Assembly (NCBI GenBank): GCA_910578115.1
Contig: CAJTPO010000003.1
Location: 1-64,000, forward strand
Length of the DNA stretch: 64,000 nt
Origin: an uncultured Lachnospiraceae bacterium
GTDB taxonomy: Bacteria; Bacillota; Clostridia; Lachnospirales; Lachnospiraceae
Direction: 5' to 3'
Every line of letters begins with the position of its first letter. Position 1 is the stretch's first letter. The position numbers and the translations under genes are program-made. Shown in pieces: positions 1 through 7,061 of the stretch. The notes under the pieces are model-generated. The model was not told the origin of the DNA, ran no database searches, and saw nothing but the letters and a program-made list of their open reading frames with translations.

Positions 1-1101
1 TTCCCTGCCATATATTTTTTGGAGATTGTCCAGTCTGGCGGAAGCGTTGAGCAGAAGGGCGTCGGCTATCGTGAGCGCCGCCATCGTCTCCACCACGACT
101 ACAGCCCGGGGAACGATCACCGGATCGTGCCGGCCCTTGATGGAAAGCTCGATGTCTTCGCCCTGCCTGTTGACCGTTCGCTGGGGCGAGAAGATGGAGG
201 GCGTGGGTTTTACGTAGGCGCGCAGGACGATGGGAGATGCATCGCTGATGCCGCCCAGGATACCGCCTGCATGGTTGCTTGTTTTGACCACCTGTCCGGC
301 TTCCATATGGAAGGGGTCGTTGTTCTGAGAACCCTGCCTGGTGGCGACCGCCGTGCCGTCACCGATCTCCACGGCCTTCACGGCGCCGATGGACATGAGC
401 GCTTTGCTTAAATTGGCGTCCAGTTTCTCGAATACCGGATCACCCAGACCGGCGGGCACACCGTCGATGACACACTCGATGACACCGCCTGCGGAATCGT
501 AATGCCGCATACAGTCTGCCAGATAGGCTTCTGCCGCGGCGGAAGCATCCAGATCCGGCATACCGGTGGGTGTCATGCGGGCTGTCTGTAGGTCAAACCT
601 GCTGCGGTCGATCTCGACCGGCCCGATGGCCGTCGTGTAAGCGGCCAGTGTGATGCCGAATTCCCGCAGCAGCTTCGCGGCCACCGCGCCGCCCGCCACC
701 CGTCCGGCAGTCTCCCGGCCGGAGGAGCGGCCGCCGCCGCGGTAATCACGGAAGCCGTATTTGGCGTCAAAGGTGTAGTCTGCATGGCCGGGCCGGTAAC
801 AGTCCGCCAGATTGCCGTAATCCGCAGAACGCTGGGAGGTGTTTCGGATCATCATGGAGATGGGCGTGCCTGTGGTCCGACCCTCAAAGATGCCGGAGAG
901 AAGCTCCACCTGATCCGTTTCCCGACGCTGGGTGGTGATGGCGGAGCTGCCGGGTTTTCGCCTGTCCAGATAAGCCTGAATATCCGCCTCCTCCAGGGGC
1001 AGTCCTGCCGGACAGCCGTCCACGACGACGCCCAGCGCCGCACCGTGGGATTCTCCCCAGGTTGAGATTTGAAAGAGTGTTCCATAAATTGAACCTGCCA
1101 T
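1..1101 (-). CDS. aroC: chorismate synthase (3' end cut by window edge)
   Basis: Converts 5-enolpyruvylshikimate 3-phosphate to chorismate, the last shared step to aromatic amino acids and folate, with reduced FMN as cofactor. Reading the minus strand from the ATG at 1101 gives 367 uninterrupted codons up to the window edge, close to the usual 360-390. Visible family motifs are GESHGAALG near residue 16, GGGRSSGRETAGRVAGGAV near residue 120 and SNHAGGILGGISDASPI in the C-terminal third. The start is supported by an AGAAAGG ribosome binding site about ten bases upstream. It is divergent from the VanY-like gene. The other shikimate gene in the window, aroB, lies some 62 kb away, so the pathway is dispersed. 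Only the last few residues should be missing. Confidence 0.96.
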   Translation of the reverse strand, partial: MAGSIYGTLFQISTWGESHGAALGVVVDGCPAGLPLEEADIQAYLDRRKPGSSAITTQRRETDQVELLSGIFEGRTTGTPISMMIRNTSQRSADYGNLADCYRPGHADYTFDAKYGFRDYRGGGRSSGRETAGRVAGGAVAAKLLREFGITLAAYTTAIGPVEIDRSRFDLQTARMTPTGMPDLDASAAAEAYLADCMRHYDSAGGVIECVIDGVPAGLGDPVFEKLDANLSKALMSIGAVKAVEIGDGTAVATRQGSQNNDPFHMEAGQVVKTSNHAGGILGGISDASPIVLRAYVKPTPSIFSPQRTVNRQGEDIELSIKGRHDPVIVPRAVVVVETMAALTIADALLLNASARLDNLQKIYGRE

Positions 1102-1278
1102 GATAATAATCCTTTCTTGCATGTATTTTTGGAATTTTACATAAAATACAGTAAATAGAATTAAAAATTTGCAAATAAATGTCGAAATATGCAATTGTCA
1201 GCAAAAAGATTGCAGGATATCCTGCACGAATAAAATATCAACTGTTATTGGCAATGTTAATTAAATTCTCGTGTCGTA

Positions 1279-1347
1279 TTGATCGCAGAGCAAAATCTGA
1301 AATTCTGCTCTCAACCTCAGCGTAAAACGCTTCGGAATGGAGGAAAA
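1279..1347 (+). repeat. hairpin-plus-GGAGG intergenic repeat, copy A
   Basis: Starts TTGATCGCAGAGCAAAATC and ends CGCTTCGGAATGGAGGAAAA. It holds two potential hairpins: AGAGCA pairing with TGCTCT, and AGCGT-aaa-ACGCT at 1319-1331, followed by a GGAGG. Related copies lie at 2778, 4004 and, in part, 10656. No gene follows this copy closely: the next start is more than 300 bases on. It sits in the 572-base gap 1102-1673, which also contains the hairpin at 1482-1514 and is otherwise AT-rich with no gene that I can support. Confidence 0.7.
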
Positions 1348-1481
1348 ACAAAAAATTAACAGGGGCGAAAAGAGTTAACATAATGTCTTTCCTATATTTT
1401 ACTGCACTATAATAACACAGACAGTATCATAATGTACATGACTAATTTAGGTAATTGAGACAGCCACAGCTGTTATTTTGC

Positions 1482-1514
1482 TACAGTTCATGGCCTGACC
1501 GGCCCTAAACTGTA
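1482..1514. repeat. short inverted repeat (TACAGTT ... AACTGTA)
   Basis: TACAGTT at 1482-1488 pairs with AACTGTA at 1508-1514, with GGCC and GGCC pairing inside. The left arm, ACAGTTCATGGCC, resembles the end of the large branched element upstream of leuB (ACAGTTCAGCC). It may be a short relative of that element. No T-run follows, so it is not a typical terminator. Confidence 0.45.
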
Positions 1515-1673
1515 ACGCATCCAGCCCATTGGTTAAATTTCCCTGAAAAATATAAGTAGATTTACATAAAAAAAGGTGTACAAATAAATTTTATATGTTA
1601 TTATTATTAAACAGCACTTGTTTTTGGCAAAACCAGATGGACAATTTACATTTGAGCAGACTTGAGGATCCCT

Positions 1674-2717
1674 ATGAAAAAAACATTCCGAGAAAGAGCA
1701 ATTATTAAATTTACTACAATAGCAAAGACATATAAAAAACTGCACTATCCCTGCCTGATCTTATTGTCTGTCATTTTAGGGATATATCATGCAGGCCGGC
1801 ATTTTGCAACGAATTCCAAGAGATATGCCAGTGTGGCGTTTGTTGTCGGCTTTTTTATGAGCAGCTGCAGTTTTTCTTTTGCAGTATTTGCGGAGCGGAC
1901 AAGCTTTACGAAAGCACAGGATGTGTACGGGGAGATCGTGGGGGACTCCGATATCTCGCTGGCGGTAGAGGCGGAAGAGGTTCCGACAGAACAGATCCTG
2001 CTGGAAGATGAGGATCTGGATGTAGAATATGACATAGAAGACGATACGGAAGGAATAGATACTTATACGATCGATGATATTTTGGAGAGCCAGACCCATG
2101 CGTCCGAAAGCGGACAACAGAAAGAACTGTCGGAGGATCATGAGTTCAGCGAATCGGATTGGCGGCTCGTGCTGATCAACAAGCAGCATCCAATTCCGGA
2201 AGGATACAGTTTTGATTTCGGAACAATCAAGGGCAATATGAAATGCGATGAGCGTATTATCGATGATCTTCTTTTGATGATGCAGGCGGCAAAAGAAGAA
2301 GGAATCAATCTGGAAATCTGTTCGCCTTACAGAGATCTGAACAGACAGGAATTTCTTTTTAATAAGAAGATAAAGATTTATATGGGACAGGGAATGTCCT
2401 ATATGGATGCCTATAAGATTGCGTCTCAGACAGTGACAGTGCCGGGAGCCAGTGAGCATCAGATCGGACTGGCACTTGATATCTTCTGCGATACATACAA
2501 ATATCTTGATGAAGGGTTTGGGGAGACCGAGGCCGGTAAATGGCTGGCAGCACACAGCAGTGAGTATGGGTTTACTCTGCGCTATCCCAAGGATAAAGAG
2601 TATATTACCAGTATAGAATATGAGCCATGGCATTTCAGGTATGTCGGCAGAGAAGCTGCATCCGTGATGCAGGAGGAGGAAATCTGTCTGGAGGAATTCT
2701 GGGACAAATATTTGTAA
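1674..2717 (+). CDS. membrane-anchored VanY/DacB-type D,D-carboxypeptidase-like protein (M15B)
   Basis: Predicted zinc peptidase that trims D-Ala from peptidoglycan stem peptides outside the cell. The ATG at 1674 has GAGG six bases upstream; an in-frame TTG at 1662 overlaps that site and is less likely. The 347-residue protein has one or two hydrophobic segments within the first 75 residues, a very acidic linker to about residue 135, then the peptidase domain. Family motifs are SPYRDLNRQ, SEHQIGLALDI (His262, Asp269 as zinc ligands) and EPWHFRYVG (His320). All three metal ligands are present, so it should be active. It stands alone between gaps carrying repeat copies A and B. Whether it acts in vancomycin-type resistance cannot be told; no van regulator or ligase is near, so housekeeping wall trimming is more likely. 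Confidence 0.88.
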   Translation: MKKTFRERAIIKFTTIAKTYKKLHYPCLILLSVILGIYHAGRHFATNSKRYASVAFVVGFFMSSCSFSFAVFAERTSFTKAQDVYGEIVGDSDISLAVEAEEVPTEQILLEDEDLDVEYDIEDDTEGIDTYTIDDILESQTHASESGQQKELSEDHEFSESDWRLVLINKQHPIPEGYSFDFGTIKGNMKCDERIIDDLLLMMQAAKEEGINLEICSPYRDLNRQEFLFNKKIKIYMGQGMSYMDAYKIASQTVTVPGASEHQIGLALDIFCDTYKYLDEGFGETEAGKWLAAHSSEYGFTLRYPKDKEYITSIEYEPWHFRYVGREAASVMQEEEICLEEFWDKYL

Positions 2718-2777
2718 AAGCCGGGAGTGTATATGGATGCGTTGACGTTTCACGTTAATATATACAAACTTACTCTG

Positions 2778-2868
2778 TTGATCGCAGAGCAAAATCGGAG
2801 TATTCCTTCGGAAAACTCCTGAATTCTGCTCGCGTCTTCAGCGCAAAGCGCTTCGGCACGGAGGGAAA
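2778..2868 (+). repeat. hairpin-plus-GGAGG intergenic repeat, copy B (provides the tgt ribosome binding site)
   Basis: Same outer ends as copy A, but the first hairpin is longer: GAGCA/TGCTC encloses GGAGT/ACTCC and TTCC-ttc-GGAA. The second hairpin is AGCGC-aaa-GCGCT at 2840-2852, where copy A has AGCGT-aaa-ACGCT, so one T-A pair is replaced by C-G and pairing is kept. The terminal GGAGGGAAAG lies directly before the tgt ATG and acts as its ribosome binding site. Confidence 0.7.
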
Positions 2869-2869
2869 G

Positions 2870-4006
2870 ATGTATAAAATATTAAAAATGGAAGGCAGGG
2901 CTAAGCGTGCGCAGCTTACAACGGTGCACGGTACGATTCAGACCCCTGTATTTATGAATGTCGGTACTGCGGCTGCGATCAAGGGAGCCGTTTCCACAGA
3001 GGATCTGGAGGGCATTAAGACACAGGTAGAGTTATCCAATACCTATCACCTGCATGTTCGACCGGGTGATCAGATTATAAAGCAGTTGGGTGGTTTACAT
3101 AAGTTTATGTCATGGAACAGGCCGATCTTGACGGATTCGGGCGGTTTTCAGGTTTTTTCACTGGCCGGACTTCGTAAGATCAAGGAAGAGGGCGTTTACT
3201 TTAATTCTCATATAGACGGCAGGAAGATTTTCATGGGACCGGAAGAAAGTATGCAGATCCAGTCCAATCTTGCATCGACGATTGCCATGGCATTTGATGA
3301 ATGTCCTTCCAGTGTGGCAGACAGACGTTATGTGGAGGCCTCTGTGGCGCGTACAGCCAGATGGCTGGAACGATGCAGGAAAGAGATGGTCCGGTTAAAC
3401 AATCTGGAGAGTACGATTAACAGGAATCAGCTTCTGTTCGGCATTAACCAGGGAGCTGTTTATGATGATATCAGGATTGACCATGCGAAAAGAATCACGG
3501 AAATGGACTGTGACGGATATGCGCTTGGTGGCCTGGCCGTAGGAGAGAGCCATGAACAGATGTACCATGTGATCGAAGAAACCGTTCCGTTCCTGCCGCA
3601 GAACAAGCCTACATACTTGATGGGAGTAGGTACGCCGGCCAATATTCTGGAGGCAGTAGAACGCGGGGTGGATTTCTTTGATTGTGTGTATCCTACCAGG
3701 AACGGCAGACATGGACATCTTTACACCAATAACGGAAAGATCAATCTCTTTAATGCAAAATATGAGCTGGATGCCAGACCGATCGAGGAAGGGTGCTCCT
3801 GTCCGGCATGCAGCAGATATTCCAGGGCATATATCAGGCATCTGCTGAAAGCAAAAGAAATGCTTGGCATGCGGCTATGCGTCCTGCATAACCTGTATTT
3901 CTATAATACGATGATGGAAGAGATCCGGCAGGCGTTGGAAGATGGTGCTTTTTCCACTTACAAAAACCGAAAGTTGGAGCGCATGTCCGGTCATTCGGAA
4001 GACTGA
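2870..4006 (+). CDS. tgt: tRNA-guanine transglycosylase
   Basis: Swaps guanine-34 for the queuosine precursor preQ1 in tRNAs for Tyr, His, Asn and Asp. The protein has 378 residues, normal for bacterial Tgt. Motifs: LSNTYHLHVRPG, DSGGFQVFSL with the conserved active-site Asp, GGLAVGES, MGVGTP and FDCVYPTRNGRHG, whose Asp271 is the expected covalent nucleophile. The zinc site is complete: Cys309, Cys311, Cys314 and His340, with the same spacing as the E. coli enzyme. The start ATG follows GGAGG from repeat copy B. It is followed by yajC, a pairing common in bacteria (tgt-yajC), although here repeat copy C and a separate promoter lie between them. No preQ1 riboswitch was recognised upstream. 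Confidence 0.97.
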   Translation: MYKILKMEGRAKRAQLTTVHGTIQTPVFMNVGTAAAIKGAVSTEDLEGIKTQVELSNTYHLHVRPGDQIIKQLGGLHKFMSWNRPILTDSGGFQVFSLAGLRKIKEEGVYFNSHIDGRKIFMGPEESMQIQSNLASTIAMAFDECPSSVADRRYVEASVARTARWLERCRKEMVRLNNLESTINRNQLLFGINQGAVYDDIRIDHAKRITEMDCDGYALGGLAVGESHEQMYHVIEETVPFLPQNKPTYLMGVGTPANILEAVERGVDFFDCVYPTRNGRHGHLYTNNGKINLFNAKYELDARPIEEGCSCPACSRYSRAYIRHLLKAKEMLGMRLCVLHNLYFYNTMMEEIRQALEDGAFSTYKNRKLERMSGHSED

Positions 4007-4070
4007 CCGCGGAGTAGAAACTGAAATTCTGCCTGAGTCCCTGGCGTAAAACGCTTTGGAATGGAGGAAA
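4004..4070 (+). repeat. hairpin-plus-GGAGG intergenic repeat, copy C
   Basis: Begins inside the tgt stop codon region (GACCGCGGAG) and ends CGCTTTGGAATGGAGGAAA. The second hairpin is GCGT-aaa-ACGC; the first is weaker than in copies A and B. The GGAGG here is about 100 bases before yajC, which has its own ribosome binding site, so it does not drive that start. Confidence 0.6.
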
Positions 4071-4083
4071 AAATAAAAAAAGC

Positions 4084-4112
4084 TTGTTTTTGAGGATTAT
4101 AAAGTGTATAGT
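4084..4112 (+). promoter_or_regulatory. sigma-A-type promoter for yajC
   Basis: TTGTTT at 4084-4089 and TATAGT at 4107-4112 are separated by 17 bases, about 50 bases before the yajC start. It lies just after repeat copy C. It would let yajC be expressed separately from tgt. Confidence 0.5.
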
Positions 4113-4162
4113 ATGCTGTAGATTGCTTACAACAATATATTTATAACAGTGGAGGAAACAAT

Positions 4163-4477
4163 ATGGAACTTTTAATGACAGCGGAACCGGTTGCTGCCGC
4201 GGGTGGCGGTATCGTAATGATCTTGTATATCGTGGTTATTGTGGCTTTTATGTATTTTATCATGATCCGTCCGCAGAAGAAGGAACAGAAGAGAGTTGCG
4301 GCAATGCTGGCAGATATGAGCGTTGGGGACTGTGTCCTTACGACCGGCGGTTTTTATGGGATCGTAATTGATATTACCGATGATACGATCATTGTCGAAT
4401 TTGGGAATAATAAGAATTGCCGGATTCCGATGCAGAAGTCAGCGGTTGCACAGATTGAGAAAGCTGAGGCAAATTAA
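4163..4477 (+). CDS. yajC: preprotein translocase accessory subunit YajC
   Basis: Small inner-membrane protein that associates with SecDF in the Sec translocon. The 104-residue product has a short N-terminus, one membrane helix (about residues 18-36), then the conserved IMIRPQKKEQKR turn and a cytoplasmic domain with DMSVGDCVLTTGGFYGIV. Length and motif order match the family. The ATG is preceded by GGAGG at good spacing. secD and secF are not adjacent in this window. A strong terminator at 4501 ends the transcript. Confidence 0.95.
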   Translation: MELLMTAEPVAAAGGGIVMILYIVVIVAFMYFIMIRPQKKEQKRVAAMLADMSVGDCVLTTGGFYGIVIDITDDTIIVEFGNNKNCRIPMQKSAVAQIEKAEAN

Positions 4478-4500
4478 TAGAAGAACATGTGTTTTGTACA

Positions 4501-4536
4501 AAAGAGCTTGACTGGAAGGCCAAAGCTCTTTTTTTT
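4501..4536 (+). terminator. rho-independent terminator after yajC
   Basis: AAAGAGCTT pairs with AAGCTCTTT and is followed by a run of T. It lies 23 bases after the yajC stop. The remaining gap to 4812 holds only the lipoprotein promoter. Confidence 0.9.
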
Positions 4537-4696
4537 GTGAATTAATTCAGTTTCTGCGGCCGGGAATATCACAAATGTATAAAAAAAGCAGGGAAAGAGA
4601 CGACTGGATGCACATATTGCAATAAAGATAAATTCGAGTTGGTTTAAAGAATATGTGTTAAAACATTAAAATTATGTTAAACGAAATATTTGGATA

Positions 4697-4725
4697 TTGA
4701 CAAGCAAAATGAGGTCTTGTATAAT
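4697..4725 (+). promoter_or_regulatory. consensus sigma-A promoter for the lipoprotein gene
   Basis: TTGACA at 4697-4702 and TATAAT at 4720-4725 with exactly 17 bases between them, a perfect match to the vegetative consensus. The expected start of transcription is about 80 bases before the lipoprotein ATG. Such a strong promoter implies high expression of a gene that carries an internal stop. Confidence 0.85.
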
Positions 4726-4812
4726 CACAGATTGTGTGAAGGAGCAGTATGCCGAGTACATTAGTTCAGAGCATGTTGTTCATATCATATCAGTAAAAGG
4801 AGGAGAAGTACT

Positions 4813-5427
4813 ATGAAAAGGAAATCTTTAAAAGTTATCGCTTGTGCAGCGATCATGGCAATGACATTGTCTGTTACAGCCTGTGGTGGATCTGATGATG
4901 CAGCACCTGCAGCAGAGACAGAGGAAACAACCGAAGCTGCGGATGTGGAGGCTGAAGTTGAGGAAGAGCCGGCAGAGGATACGGAGGCTGAAGCTGATGC
5001 AGAAACTGAAGCAGCAGATGAGGCAGATGAGGTTGAGGAAGAAACAGCAGAAGAGGCAGATGAGGCTGGGACAGATGCAGCGGATGCTTCTGATGTGACG
5101 GTAGAAAGCCTGATGAACGATCCTGCTGTAAAGGAATAGTATGAAGAGGCGTTTGCGTCATACGAAGAGCAGGGGATGACCGTTGCAGTTGAAGCTACGG
5201 GTAATGAGTTAATCATGTCCTTAACGATTACAGACAGTTCTCTGATACAGGACGGTGCAGCAGAACAGCTTGAGACTGGTCTGGATGCTGTGGCTTCCAG
5301 TTTTGAGACATTGGCAGGATCTCTTGATCAGGCGGTAGGAGCAGATGCGGGTACATGCACATACACAGTGCGCTACCTTGATACTGACGGTTCTGTACTT
5401 GTAGAGAGATCTTTCACAGCAAAATAG
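4813..5427 (+). pseudogene. acidic lipoprotein (DUF4854-like) interrupted by an in-frame TAG
   Basis: The first part, 4813-5139, encodes a lipoprotein: signal peptide with lipobox (VTAC), then GG and a long Glu/Ala/Asp linker, ending VESLMNDPAVKE before TAG at 5137-5139. The same frame stays open after the TAG for 95 more codons (YEEAFASYEEQGM onward) to a stop at 5425, and this second part looks like the folded domain of a DUF4854-type lipoprotein. One C-to-T change (CAG to TAG) would explain the break. The ribosome binding site AGGAGG and the promoter are excellent and a terminator follows, so the unit otherwise looks intact. Alternatives are a sequencing error, a recent nonsense mutation, read-through, or separate translation from the ATG at 5176. 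Function of the family is unknown to me. Confidence 0.75.
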
Positions 5428-5485
5428 TAAGTTTGCTGGATGGCAGGGATCAGCAGGACAGAAGAAGAACATAAGACAGACAGGA

Positions 5486-5518
5486 AGAGACAGACCGTAA
5501 ATGGTTTGTCTCTTTTTT
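5486..5518 (+). terminator. rho-independent terminator after the lipoprotein gene
   Basis: AGAGACAGACC pairs with GGTTTGTCTCT (one G-T pair), followed by six T. It ends the lipoprotein transcript and supports reading both parts as one gene. Confidence 0.9.
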
Positions 5519-5565
5519 GTGGCAGTTTTCCTGCTTTTTCCGGTTAACCGCCAATTGTACCGGAT

Positions 5566-5766
5566 CTGTTACGTCCACTTTTACGTAACAGTTCAGCCTT
5601 CGGCTTCACTGTCACGCGTGGTTACCATGTAACCACAATGCACACAAAATGCATCCAAAAAAGTAAATTCCTTCGGAATTAACTTTGCATTTTGGCGCCT
5701 GCATAACTCACAAAATCGCATACAGAGCGATTTTACCCGCGGAATAGTGCATGGCTGAACTGTTAC
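5566..5766. repeat. large branched palindromic element upstream of leuB
   Basis: An outer perfect 14-bp stem joins 5585-5598 (GTAACAGTTCAGCC) to 5753-5766. Inside are CACT/AGTG and CGCG/CGCG closing pairs and three arms: GTGGTTAC-cat-GTAACCAC (5618-5636); CAAAATGCA/TGCATTTTG (5645-5694) enclosing a second hairpin with one mismatch; and AAAATCGC/GCGATTTT (5712-5734). The segment CTGTTACGT at 5566-5574 can pair with 5583-5591 and would compete with the outer stem. This cloverleaf is either a mobile palindromic element or a structured RNA. It lies in the 544-base gap 5428-5971 before leuB; the remaining 200 bases are AT-rich with no gene or clear promoter that I can support. Confidence 0.75.
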
Positions 5767-5971
5767 ACTTTTACTTATTTGTTCTTTCTCTTGAAATTTG
5801 AGTGAGAATAGACTATGATAAATAAGTGATATTTTGGTTTTTTGCAATAGATGTATAAGATGAATATTTATAAATAGAACAGAGGATGATTCTGTATTTT
5901 TATACAATAATTGCTGCTGAAATAAACGTATCGCAAATATATCAAAACTTTAAGGGAAAGGAAAGATAAGA

Positions 5972-7054
5972 ATGGAATTAAAGATTACTTGTATTCCTGG
6001 CGATGGTATCGGTCCGGAAATCGTGGGGGAAGCCAGGAAGGTATTAGATGCTGTTGCCGCAAAATATGGACATGTGATACATTATACGGACATTTTGATG
6101 GGTGGTGCTTCGATCGACGCCTGCGGCGTCCCTCTGACTGAGGAAGCAATTGCCACTGCAAAGAGTGCGGATGCTGTTCTTATGGGTTCTATCGGGGGTG
6201 ATACCTCTACATCTCCGTGGTATAAGCTTCCTCCGAATCTGCGGCCGGAAGCTGGACTTCTTGCGATACGGAAAGCATTGAATCTGTTTGCCAATCTGCG
6301 TCCTGCCGTACTGTATGATGAGCTGACAGGAGCGTGCCCGTTGAAGGAAGAAATAGCTGCGGCCGGTTTTGATATGATGATCATGAGGGAGCTGACAGGA
6401 GGACTTTATTTCGGTGAGCGCCGGACGACAGAGTCAGATGGGGTGAAGACGGCCGTGGATACGCTGGTCTATAATGAAAATGAGATTAGAAGAATTGCCG
6501 TTAAGGGCTTTGAGATCGCCAGGAAGCGGCGTGGGAAGGTAACCAGTGTCGATAAGGCCAATGTTCTGGATTCTTCCCGTCTGTGGCGGCAGGTCGTTGA
6601 GGAAGTGGCCGGAGATTATCCGGAGGTGACGTTGGAGCATATGCTGGTGGATAACTGCGCCATGCAGCTGGTGAAGGACCCGGCACAGTTTGATGTGATT
6701 CTGACGGAAAATATGTTCGGCGATATCCTGTCCGATGAGGCAAGTATGGTAACCGGTTCCATCGGCATGCTGGCTTCCGCATCTTTAAACGACACGAAGT
6801 TTGGGCTTTATGAGCCGAGTCACGGTTCAGCTCCTGATATAGCTGGGAAAGATATTGCGAATCCCATCGCCACAGTGCTGTCAGCAGCTATGATGCTGCG
6901 TTACAGCTTTGATCTGGATACGGAAGCAGATGCCATCGAGCAGGCGGTGAAGCAGGTGCTGAAAGAAGGCTACCGCACATCGGATATTATGTCAGAGGGG
7001 TGTACGCCGGTGGGCTGCAGACAGATGGGAGATCTTCTTGCAGAGAGGATTTGA
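5972..7054 (+). CDS. leuB: 3-isopropylmalate dehydrogenase
   Basis: Oxidises and decarboxylates 3-isopropylmalate to 2-oxoisocaproate with NAD in leucine synthesis. The 360-residue length is typical. Motifs: IPGDGIGPEIV at the N-terminus, MGSIGG, MRELTGGLYFGERR (substrate-binding Arg), DKANVLDSSRLWR with the conserved Lys, LTENMFGDILSDEASM with metal-binding Asp residues, and YEPSHGSAPDIAGK near NAD. The start follows GGGAAAGGAAAG. leuA, leuC and leuD are not in the window, so the leucine pathway is split. The large branched element lies 200 bases upstream. The next gene starts within about ten bases and is probably co-transcribed. Confidence 0.96.
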   Translation: MELKITCIPGDGIGPEIVGEARKVLDAVAAKYGHVIHYTDILMGGASIDACGVPLTEEAIATAKSADAVLMGSIGGDTSTSPWYKLPPNLRPEAGLLAIRKALNLFANLRPAVLYDELTGACPLKEEIAAAGFDMMIMRELTGGLYFGERRTTESDGVKTAVDTLVYNENEIRRIAVKGFEIARKRRGKVTSVDKANVLDSSRLWRQVVEEVAGDYPEVTLEHMLVDNCAMQLVKDPAQFDVILTENMFGDILSDEASMVTGSIGMLASASLNDTKFGLYEPSHGSAPDIAGKDIANPIATVLSAAMMLRYSFDLDTEADAIEQAVKQVLKEGYRTSDIMSEGCTPVGCRQMGDLLAERI

Positions 7055-7061
7055 TCGTATT

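Noticed and set aside
1776..2792. 338-codon minus-strand ORF opposite the VanY-like gene
   Set aside because: The plus frame has clear peptidase motifs, a ribosome binding site and a matching length; the minus protein has no recognisable domain and is a shadow.
2718..2869. preQ1 riboswitch before tgt
   Set aside because: The gap is filled by repeat copy B; no preQ1 aptamer pattern was seen.
4883..5098. 71-codon plus-strand ORF rich in Gln, Arg and Lys inside the lipoprotein gene
   Set aside because: A frame-shifted reading of the acidic GAA/GCA-rich linker; low-complexity artefact.
5137..5139. TAG as pyrrolysine or programmed read-through codon
   Set aside because: No pyl genes or special downstream element in the window; nonsense mutation or base error is simpler, though not excluded.
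5593..5907. 104-codon minus-strand ORF ending in the branched element
   Set aside because: Much of it is translated from the palindromic element; no family and no upstream site. It is better explained as a repeat-derived open frame.
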